DNA of 5,370 bases from Gemmatimonadaceae bacterium (GTDB taxonomy: Bacteria; Gemmatimonadota; Gemmatimonadetes; Gemmatimonadales; Gemmatimonadaceae), in NCBI GenBank assembly GCA_025453855.1, contig JALOPO010000190.1, forward strand, positions 1 to 5,370, read 5' to 3'. Both the position numbers and the translations under genes were made by a program. Below the pieces are notes generated by a model, which saw only the letters and a list, made by a program, of their open reading frames with translations, did no database searches and was not told the origin of the DNA. Shown piece after piece: positions 1-4,570 of the stretch. How positions within the stretch are numbered: position 1 is the stretch's first letter; every line of letters begins with the position of its first letter.

Positions 1-524
1 CGGATCGCCCGCAGCGCACGCAGGCGATCCTCGGCCATGCGGCGCGCCGGATCGCCGACGGCACGCACCACGCCGCGCGCCAGGTCGCCCCGCCCGTCGA
101 ACGGATCGTGGAGTCGCTGCCGCGAGATCGACCAGGCCATCGCGTTCACGGTGAAGTCGCGCCGGGCGAGGTCCTCGTCGAGGGAGACGCCGAAACGCAC
201 CGTGGCATGCCGCCCGTCGGTCTCGACGTCGGCGCGGAAGGTCGTGACCTCGTGCATCCGGCCGTCGCTCCCGATCACCCCCACCGTGCCGTGCTCGATC
301 CCCACCGGGATCGTGCGCGCGAAGAGGCGCCGCACCACCGGCGGCGGCGCGGCCGTGGCGAGGTCCCAGTCGAGGTGCGGCACGCCGAGCAGTGCGTCGC
401 GCACGGCGCCACCGACGCACCACGTTTCGTGGCCGGCGCCCTCGAGGCGCTCGGCCAGCTCGACGATGGCGCGCGGGGGCTCCAGGCGGACGGTCCCGGT
501 GTAGGAGTCGGCGATGGCGGGCAT
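1..524 (-). CDS. cca: CCA-adding tRNA nucleotidyltransferase, N-terminal part (3' end of gene outside window)
   Basis: Adds or repairs the 3'-terminal CCA of tRNAs from CTP and ATP in the cytoplasm; class II members also include poly(A) polymerases. About 174 codons are in the window and the frame stays open off the left edge. Translation from the ATG at 522-524 begins MPAIADSYTGTVRLEPP. It shows the class II nucleotidyltransferase head: VGGAVRDALLG from residue 37, then the metal-binding LDWDLAT with D52 and D54. Further on come RRDFTVNAMAWS around residue 123 (this Asp-Phe-Thr-Val-Asn-Ala-Met block is typical of the family) and DPFDGRGDL followed by RAVGDPARRMAEDRLRALRAIR, the motif that leads into the tRNA-binding helical domain. 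The start fits because the conserved head lies about 36 residues in. A Shine-Dalgarno is weak (GCAGG). CCA-adding and poly(A)-adding activity cannot be told apart here, and an HD domain may follow outside the window. The gene is transcribed divergently from the broken plus-strand gene. Confidence 0.95.
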   Translation of the reverse strand, partial: MPAIADSYTGTVRLEPPRAIVELAERLEGAGHETWCVGGAVRDALLGVPHLDWDLATAAPPPVVRRLFARTIPVGIEHGTVGVIGSDGRMHEVTTFRADVETDGRHATVRFGVSLDEDLARRDFTVNAMAWSISRQRLHDPFDGRGDLARGVVRAVGDPARRMAEDRLRALRAI

Positions 525-609
525 GCTGCCTGCAAAGGTGACAGGAAATGCGCCGGACGGGAGCGGTGTGGCCCCGGTTCGTCGCCCGTGGCGACTACGT
601 TTGCATCCC
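525..609. promoter_or_regulatory. Divergent intergenic region between cca and the plus-strand gene
   Basis: This 85-base gap lies between two divergent starts, so it should carry the promoters for both unless cca has none of its own. On the plus strand TACGTT at 596-601 fits a TANNNT -10 box and ends only 8 bases before the ATG at 610; no convincing -35 box is visible. If used, transcription would start at or just before the ATG, giving a leaderless or nearly leaderless message, which agrees with the lack of a Shine-Dalgarno there. A 6-bp inverted repeat, GTCGCC/GGCGAC (581-586 and 590-595, 3-base loop), sits just upstream and could be an operator. No clear -10 box is visible for cca. The promoter reading is inference. 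Confidence 0.35.
581..595. repeat. Short inverted repeat upstream of the plus-strand gene
   Basis: GTCGCC, a 3-base spacer CGT, then GGCGAC form a perfect 6-bp dyad directly upstream of the putative -10 box at 596-601. It could be a small regulator-binding site or a chance GC-rich palindrome. It has no T-tract, so it is not a terminator. Confidence 0.3.
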
Positions 610-1040
610 ATGACGATCCACGATTTCGAACCCATGCTCGCGGCATCGGCCGCGACACCGGCCTTCCGCGCCGAGCTGGCGGCGTTCGCTGCCGGCGGCG
701 ACGCGGAGCGGATCGAGGCGCGCGCCCACAATCCGCGCGTGAAGATCCTGCGCACGTGCGCACGGTGGCGCAGCTCCTGTCGGCCGAGCCCACGCTGGCG
801 GTGGATCGCGTGGCGATCGCCGCCGTGAGCGGTTGTGCCGACTACACGGGGACGCTGACGGCGACCGATGCCCGCGGCGAGGAGCACCGCTTCCGCTTCG
901 TCTGGGACTGCGCGTGGAAGGCCGAACAGGTCGGCTACCGCGACTACTTCGACCTCCCGGACCAGATCCGCGCCGCCCGCGAGTTCGGCTGGGACTGCTT
1001 CCAGCAGTGGGAGCGGGTGCCGAGCGCCGTGGCGGCCTGA
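610..1040 (+). pseudogene. Unrecognised protein of about 140 residues, interrupted by a frameshift
   Basis: I do not recognise the family. The ATG at 610 opens a frame reading MTIHDFEPMLAASAATPAFRAELAAF and on to NPRVKILRT near 756. After that the sensible protein continues in the -1 frame as RTVAQLLSAEPTLAVDRVAIAAVSG, ending at the TGA at 1038-1040. The break falls in a direct repeat: CGCACGTG (751-758) followed by CGCACGGTG (759-767). Adding one G to the first copy would give KILRTVRTVAQLL and a 143-residue protein; removing 8 bases would give KILRTVAQLL and 140 residues. The N-terminal half is Ala-rich and probably helical. The C-terminal half is Trp/Tyr/Cys-rich (SGCADYTG, FVWDCAWKAEQVGYRDYFDLPDQIR, FGWDCFQQWE), suggesting a compact soluble domain. 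No signal peptide or membrane segment is seen. It is the only plus-strand gene, divergent from cca and convergent with the asparaginase gene. A true mutation or a sequencing/assembly error are both possible. Confidence 0.6.
751..767 (+). repeat. CGCACG direct repeat at the frameshift point
   Basis: Two abutting near-copies, CGCACGTG (751-758) and CGCACGGTG (759-767), differ by a single G. The reading frame changes exactly here. A slippage event, or a base call error within the repeat, would explain the break in the surrounding gene. Confidence 0.6.
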
Positions 1041-1122
1041 GCACGGTGCGATGCCGGGCTCCTGCGTCCCCCCCGGGGCCTGAGGTGCCCGACACCGCGC
1101 GAGGAGGGGACAGAGGTGCCTG
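1041..1122. other. Convergent intergenic spacer with short palindromic repeats
   Basis: The spacer lies between the 3' ends of the plus-strand gene and the asparaginase gene. It holds no credible ORF. It contains a C-run followed by GGGG (about 1068-1078) and two copies of a 14-base palindromic motif, the second of which runs on into the asparaginase stop codon. A bidirectional terminator would be expected here, and the small hairpins might serve, but there is no T-tract, so I do not call an intrinsic terminator. Confidence 0.5.
1083..1096. repeat. Palindromic repeat AGGTGCCNGNCACC, copy A
   Basis: AGGTGCCCGACACC: inverted arms GGTG and CACC around a 5-base centre. It matches copy B, 31 bases downstream, at 12 of 14 positions, differing only in the centre. 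Confidence 0.5.
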
Positions 1123-1131
1123 TCACCGGTG
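1109..1131. repeat. Palindromic repeat AGGTGCCNGNCACC, copy B, with overlapping hairpins
   Basis: The core AGGTGCCTGTCACC is at 1114-1127. Two mutually exclusive short stems are possible: GACAG (1109-1113) with CTGTC (1120-1124), or GGTG (1115-1118) with CACC (1124-1127). The 8-base palindrome CACCGGTG follows at 1124-1131. The element covers the TGA stop of the asparaginase gene (1123-1125), so it forms the last codons and the start of the 3' untranslated region of that message. The 9 bases CCTGTCACC recur in inverted orientation at 537-545, upstream of cca. Confidence 0.5.
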
Positions 1132-2109
1132 GGTGAATCGCTGCGGTGCGAAGAGCGCCGCCAGCGCCGCCGCATCGAGTCCGGCGCCGAGCCCGAGCAT
1201 GAGGTCGATGCGTGCCTGCAGCGGCCGCCGTTCGCCCGCGAAGATCGCCCCGAGCTCCGCCAGGCGACGTCCCGCGCCGGGATAGCCATAGGTCTTTCCC
1301 ACGCGCCCGCGTCCGGTGCGGCTGGTGACCACCACCGGCGTTCCCGCCGCCGTGAGCCGCCCGATCGCCTCCGCCATGAGCGGCGGGACGTTCCCCCGCC
1401 CCATCGCCGCCACCACCACCCCGCGCGCGGTGCCGGCCACGGCATCGAGCAGCCGCCCGTCGGCGCCGGCCCACGCCCCCACGATGTCGACCGGCGTCGC
1501 GAGCTCCGCCGGCGCGAGCACCGGGAGCCGCTCCAGCCGTTCCGGACGGAAGGCGATCCCCTCGTCGTCCACCTCGGCGACCACGCCCACCAGCGGGCTC
1601 TCGAACGCATCGAGCACGTGCGTGTGCGCCTTCATCACGTCCACGGCCGAATGCGCGCGCCCGTTCATCACGAGCAGCGGCCCGATGCCGCGCGCGTCGG
1701 GATGCAGCGCGACCCGCACCGCGTCGACGAGGTTCGCCGGCCCGTCCCAGCCGAGCTCGCCGAGGGTTCGCATTGCACCCGTGAAGACGATCGGCTTGGC
1801 GGTCGCCACCGAGCGCGCGACGAGGTACGCCGTCTCCTCGATCGTGTCGGTGCCGTGCGTGACGACGACACCCTCGATCGCGGGATCGTCGCACAGCTCC
1901 ACGAGCCGCGCACGCAACGCCCACATGCGCGCCACGTCCATGTGCGGGCCGGGAAAGCGTCCCCACTCCTCCACGCGCAACTCGGCCAGCGCCTCGATGC
2001 CGCGCGCCGCCTGCAGGATGTCGCGCGCGTCGAGCGCCGGCACCGCACCACCAGCCTGCGCATCGACGCGCATGGAGATCGTGCCACCGGTGAAGACGAG
2101 CGCGATCAC
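1123..2109 (-). CDS. L-asparaginase (asparaginase/glutaminase family)
   Basis: Hydrolyses L-asparagine to aspartate and ammonia. The protein has 328 residues, close to the usual 320-350. The family hallmarks are present: the N-terminal TGGTIS with the nucleophile Thr at T10, and HGTDTIEET at 85-93 carrying the second catalytic Thr and Asp (T87, D88). VMKAHTHVLDAFES follows, with K160 at the place of the catalytic Lys. The substrate-binding Ser that normally lies near residue 55-58 is not obvious: the segment reads RFPGPHMD. The C-terminal half (GVVVAAMGRGNVPP, VVTSRTGRGRV, GKTYGYPGAGRRL) matches the small domain. No signal peptide precedes the first strand, so a cytoplasmic enzyme is likely. 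The start is GTG at 2107-2109; no in-frame alternative lies close upstream and TGGTIS begins at residue 7. It starts 4 bases after the SDR stop, so coupled translation is likely. It is the last gene of the operon. Asparagine versus glutamine preference cannot be read from the sequence. Confidence 0.92.
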   Translation of the reverse strand: MIALVFTGGTISMRVDAQAGGAVPALDARDILQAARGIEALAELRVEEWGRFPGPHMDVARMWALRARLVELCDDPAIEGVVVTHGTDTIEETAYLVARSVATAKPIVFTGAMRTLGELGWDGPANLVDAVRVALHPDARGIGPLLVMNGRAHSAVDVMKAHTHVLDAFESPLVGVVAEVDDEGIAFRPERLERLPVLAPAELATPVDIVGAWAGADGRLLDAVAGTARGVVVAAMGRGNVPPLMAEAIGRLTAAGTPVVVTSRTGRGRVGKTYGYPGAGRRLAELGAIFAGERRPLQARIDLMLGLGAGLDAAALAALFAPQRFTHR

Positions 2110-2113
2110 GCGT

Positions 2114-2869
2114 TCATCCGCACAGGACGCTCCCGCCGTTCACGTTCACGACCTCGCCCGTGCAGTGCCGCGCGAGGTCGCTGCAGAGGAAGACGATCGG
2201 CCCCGCGATGTCCTCCGCGCTCGCCATGCGCCCGAGCGGGATCGCGCGCTCCACCTGCGCGCGGTAGCCGTCGACCATCACCGGTGCCACCGCCTCCGTG
2301 TCGACCCACCCCGGCGCGACGCAGTTCACCGTCACCTGTCGCGGCGCGAGCTCCACGCAGAGCGACTTCACGAGCGAGATCATCGCCCCCTTGGCCGCCG
2401 CGTAGTCGGCGTGGAAGGCCTCGCCGCGCTGCCCGGCGGTGCTCGACACGAAGACCAGCCGCCCACCGTCGCGCACCGCACGCGCCGCCGCGCGCGAGAG
2501 CTGGAACATCGCCGTCCAGTTGTGCGCCTGCGTGTCGAGCCAGCGCGCATCGCTCATCGCCGCCACGGGCACGGCCTCGGTGGGCCAGACGCCGGCGTTG
2601 GCGACGACGAGATCGACGCCGCCCAGCTCCGCTCGCGCATGCGCCATGAGCGCATCGGCGGCGCCATGCGCGGCCAGGTCGGCCGCGAACGTGGTCGCGT
2701 GCACGCCCGCCTCGCGACAGCGCACGGCGACCGCCTCGGCCTCGGCCACGCGCGTCCGGTAGCCGATCGCGACGTCGGCACCGGCGCGCGCGAGGAGCAG
2801 CGCCGTCGCGGCGCCGATGCCGCGCCCACCGCCGGTGACGACGGCCACCTTGCCGCGCAGGTCGATCAC
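2114..2869 (-). CDS. Short-chain dehydrogenase/reductase, FabG-like
   Basis: A classical SDR of 251 residues, the usual length; it should reduce a keto group or oxidise an alcohol using NAD(P)(H). In order: the Rossmann glycine motif TGGGRGIG (12-19), the NAG motif (91-93), and a catalytic tetrad of N117, S143 (in VFVSSTAG), Y156 and K160 (YAAAK). PGWVDTE (186-192) and the C-terminal CTGEVVNVNGG follow, as in 3-oxoacyl-ACP reductases. Arg residues at R16 and R38 suggest NADPH. The start is GTG at 2867-2869, inside a 4-base GTGA overlap with the gmhA stop. GAGG lies 7 bases upstream at 2877-2880. Resemblance to FabG does not prove a role in fatty acid synthesis: there is no acyl carrier protein or other fab gene here, and next to gmhA a sugar or other small-molecule substrate is equally possible. 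The substrate is unknown. Confidence 0.9.
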   Translation of the reverse strand: MIDLRGKVAVVTGGGRGIGAATALLLARAGADVAIGYRTRVAEAEAVAVRCREAGVHATTFAADLAAHGAADALMAHARAELGGVDLVVANAGVWPTEAVPVAAMSDARWLDTQAHNWTAMFQLSRAAARAVRDGGRLVFVSSTAGQRGEAFHADYAAAKGAMISLVKSLCVELAPRQVTVNCVAPGWVDTEAVAPVMVDGYRAQVERAIPLGRMASAEDIAGPIVFLCSDLARHCTGEVVNVNGGSVLCG

Positions 2870-3438
2870 AGCGTCGCCTCGATCAGGTCGCAGATCGCGT
2901 GCTCGATGTTCAGGTGCAGCTCCTGCGCGCGGTCGGTGCGCTGCGTCGGGATCACCACGTTGACATCCGCGAGCGCGAGCAGCTTGCCGCCGTCACGGCT
3001 GGAGAAGGCGAGCACCGGAATCCCCCGGGCCCGCGCCGCCTCCGCCGCCCGCAGCACGTTCGGCGAGTTGCCGCTCGTGCTGTGGATGACGAGCAGGTCG
3101 CCCGGCTTCGCGATCGCCTCCACCTGCCGCGCGAAGATGTCGTCGAAGCCGAAGTCGTTCCCGGTCGCGGTGATGAGCGACGTGTCGGTGGTCAGCGCGA
3201 TCGCCGGGTAGGCGCGACGGTTGCGCGTGTAGCGCACCACGTACTCGGTCGCGAGGTGCTGCGCGTCGGCGGCGCTCCCGCCGTTGCCGCAGAAGAGCAG
3301 CGTCCCGCCACGGTCGACGCACGCGCGGACGAGCGCCGCCGCCGCCTCGAGCTGCGGGCCGATCGTGTCGGCGGTGCGCAGCGCCGTTTCGGCGAGTTCG
3401 CGCAGGGCAGCGGTGATGTGCGCACGGGGATCGGTCAC
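2866..3438 (-). CDS. gmhA: Sedoheptulose-7-phosphate isomerase (phosphoheptose isomerase)
   Basis: Converts D-sedoheptulose 7-phosphate to D-glycero-D-manno-heptose 7-phosphate, the first step towards ADP- or GDP-activated heptoses for lipopolysaccharide core, capsule or S-layer glycans. The protein has 190 residues and is a single SIS domain. Visible are FCGNGGSAADAQHLATEYVVRY (49-70), LTTDTSLITATGNDFGFDDIF, the phosphate-binding HSTSGNSPNV (119-128) and the C-terminal QELHLNIEHAICDLIE. The Zn/catalytic set of Escherichia coli GmhA (H61, E65, Q172, H180) appears at the same residue numbers here, which supports both function and the chosen start. That start is GTG at 3436-3438, in a GTGA overlap with the upstream phosphatase stop, with GGAG 5 bases upstream at 3444-3447. 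The later heptose genes (kinase/adenylyltransferase hldE, phosphatase gmhB) are not in this window. Confidence 0.95.
   Translation of the reverse strand: MTDPRAHITAALRELAETALRTADTIGPQLEAAAALVRACVDRGGTLLFCGNGGSAADAQHLATEYVVRYTRNRRAYPAIALTTDTSLITATGNDFGFDDIFARQVEAIAKPGDLLVIHSTSGNSPNVLRAAEAARARGIPVLAFSSRDGGKLLALADVNVVIPTQRTDRAQELHLNIEHAICDLIEATL
2877..2880 (-). promoter_or_regulatory. Shine-Dalgarno GAGG for the SDR gene
   Basis: GAGG on the minus strand lies 7 bases before the GTG at 2867-2869, within the last codons of gmhA. It supports the GTG start in the GTGA overlap. Confidence 0.55.
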
Positions 3439-4223
3439 GGACGCTCCGGGATGGATGGGGAACCGAGCGGGGTGAGTCGCTTCACGAGCTGCCGCAGCCG
3501 CCCGAACGTCCCCTCGTCGATGCGCACCGGCGGCACGGGCACGAGGATCTGGTCGCTGAGCAGCGCGCCGGGATTGATCTCGGTGAGAAGGCGCGCCTGG
3601 TCGACCGCGCCGATCTCCTCGAGCCAGGTGCGCGCCGCGGGGAGCGAGCGCGTGTCACCGTGATTGTCGCTGGCGAGGATGTCGATCAACCCGCTGCCGA
3701 GGAGCTCGCGCGCGAGCGCGGCACGCTCGCCGCCGCCGAGCAGGTAGGCGGTGTCGGTCTGCATCACCGCGCCGACCGCACGCCATTCACGCACGAGCGC
3801 CACCGTCATGCGCCCGTAGCGCTCGGGGTGCGCCACCACCGGGACGATCCCGCTTCGCCGCAGGCGCGCGAGCTCGTCCGTCGTCCCGCTCGGCAGCGTG
3901 CCGCGCGGGAACTCGACGAGGACGGCGTGCGATGCGCCGAGTGCGAGCGACGGTGCGGTGAGGTCGACACCCGGGCGATCGAGCATGATCTCCCACCCGC
4001 GCTGGATCACCAGCCCCTCGGGTGCGAGCTCGCCGAGTCGCCAGTGCCGCTCGCGATAGCGATCGGGCGGCATGACGTGCGCCTCGCTGGCCGCGAGGTG
4101 CGGCGTGCAGACCACGCAGCGCACCCCCTCCGCCGCGAATCGGCGCAGCACCTCGAGCGACTGCTCGATGGTGCGCGCGCCGTCGTCCACGCCGGGCAGG
4201 AGGTGCGTGTGGACGTCGATCAT
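3435..4223 (-). CDS. PHP-domain phosphatase, CpsB/CapC/YwqE type (probable protein-tyrosine phosphatase)
   Basis: The relatives CpsB, CapC, Wzb-like PHP proteins and YwqE are metal-dependent phosphatases that dephosphorylate bacterial tyrosine kinases controlling exopolysaccharide export. The protein has 262 residues, near the family length of about 245-260. The PHP metal ligands are all seen: DVHTHLLPGVDDG (H5, H7, D14), CTPHL (H42), the Glu region around GWEIML (E78) and EFPRGT (E104), VAHPERY (H132), and SDNHGD (D186, H188). The HPERY and LLPGVDDG wording is characteristic of this subfamily rather than of histidinol-phosphate phosphatase. A proline-rich, basic tail (PVPPVRIDEG and beyond, about 228-262) follows the barrel. 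The ATG at 4221-4223 gives a protein beginning directly at the first metal motif, as usual. No tyrosine kinase or wzx/wzy/glycosyltransferase gene is adjacent, so the partner is unknown. Its coupling to gmhA (4-base overlap) hints at surface glycan work, but activity on a sugar phosphate is also possible. Confidence 0.88.
   Translation of the reverse strand: MIDVHTHLLPGVDDGARTIEQSLEVLRRFAAEGVRCVVCTPHLAASEAHVMPPDRYRERHWRLGELAPEGLVIQRGWEIMLDRPGVDLTAPSLALGASHAVLVEFPRGTLPSGTTDELARLRRSGIVPVVAHPERYGRMTVALVREWRAVGAVMQTDTAYLLGGGERAALARELLGSGLIDILASDNHGDTRSLPAARTWLEEIGAVDQARLLTEINPGALLSDQILVPVPPVRIDEGTFGRLRQLVKRLTPLGSPSIPERP
3444..3447 (-). promoter_or_regulatory. Shine-Dalgarno GGAG for gmhA
   Basis: GGAG on the minus strand lies 5 bases before the GTG at 3436-3438, inside the 3' end of the phosphatase gene. 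It supports the GTG start of gmhA. Confidence 0.5.
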
Positions 4224-4243
4224 GCGGCCGTGCGCGGGCGTGC

Positions 4244-4570
4244 TCAGGACGCGGGCGCGTCGTGCCCGTTCACGAGCGACGCGAGCGCCCGCATGGTGGC
4301 CGCCGCGCGCCGATCGATGAGCGCCGGTTCGTCGGCCGCGGCCTCGAAGGCGTAGGTGACGAGCGCATCGGCCGTGAGGAGGTCCAGCGCGGCATCACGC
4401 GCCGTCGTCCCCGCCGCGAGGATCGAGGCGAGAAGCTCCTGCCCCGCGAACGCCAGCGCGTCGGCCGGTGCCGCCGCGTCGGTGCCGCTCCCGGTCACTT
4501 CATCGAGTCGCGCGCGCAACCGGGCCGGCGGCTGCGCGGCGTGCGCGGCGATCCAGCGCGCCCCGCTCAT
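4244..4570 (-). CDS. Unrecognised 108-residue helical protein between alaS and the PHP phosphatase
   Basis: I do not recognise the family. The ATG at 4568-4570 overlaps the alaS TGA (ATGA at 4567-4570), and a G-rich stretch (GGTGGGGGC) just upstream can act as a ribosome binding site. The gene stops 20 bases before the phosphatase start. The sequence runs MSGARWIAAHAAQPPARLRARLDEV, a short Gly/Thr/Asp linker, then ALAFAGQELLASILAAGTTARDAALDLLTADALVTYAFEAAADEPALIDRRAAATMRALASLV. It is Ala/Leu-rich and predicted to be mostly helical, with a variable end (NGHDAPAS). There is no signal peptide, no Cys and no obvious catalytic motif. The pattern of helices without membrane-length hydrophobic runs suggests a small soluble or adaptor-like protein. 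Its tight coupling and sensible composition argue that it is real. A role with AlaRS or with the glycan genes cannot be inferred from sequence alone. Confidence 0.75.
   Translation of the reverse strand: MSGARWIAAHAAQPPARLRARLDEVTGSGTDAAAPADALAFAGQELLASILAAGTTARDAALDLLTADALVTYAFEAAADEPALIDRRAAATMRALASLVNGHDAPAS

Noticed and set aside
108..609. Upstream part of the plus-strand open frame that ends at 1040
   Set aside because: It is antisense to the CCA-adding enzyme, which has clear motifs. Only the part after about 757 belongs to the plus-strand gene.
740..775. Programmed -1 ribosomal frameshift in the plus-strand gene
   Set aside because: There is no slippery heptamer of the X XXY YYZ type and no clear downstream stem-loop. 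The direct repeat at the junction explains the shift more simply as a mutation or base error.
1041..1122. Intrinsic terminator
   Set aside because: Only short stems are present and no T-tract follows in either direction.
944..1966. Minus-strand ORF of 340 codons
   Set aside because: It is an out-of-frame shadow of the asparaginase gene, extending antisense to the plus-strand gene. It is Gly/Arg-rich with no motifs.
1129..2649. Long plus-strand ORF of 506 codons
   Set aside because: It is antisense to the asparaginase and SDR genes, whose catalytic motifs are intact. The translation is Arg/His/Pro-rich low-complexity sequence typical of shadow frames in GC-rich DNA.
1316..3211. Long plus-strand ORF of 631 codons
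   Set aside because: It is antisense to three well-supported genes. Its Ser/Arg/Thr-rich composition has no recognisable domain.
3435..4223. Histidinol-phosphate phosphatase (HisK-type PHP)
   Set aside because: The LLPGVDDG and VAHPERY motifs and the length fit the CpsB/YwqE group better, and no histidine genes are nearby. The substrate is still unproven.
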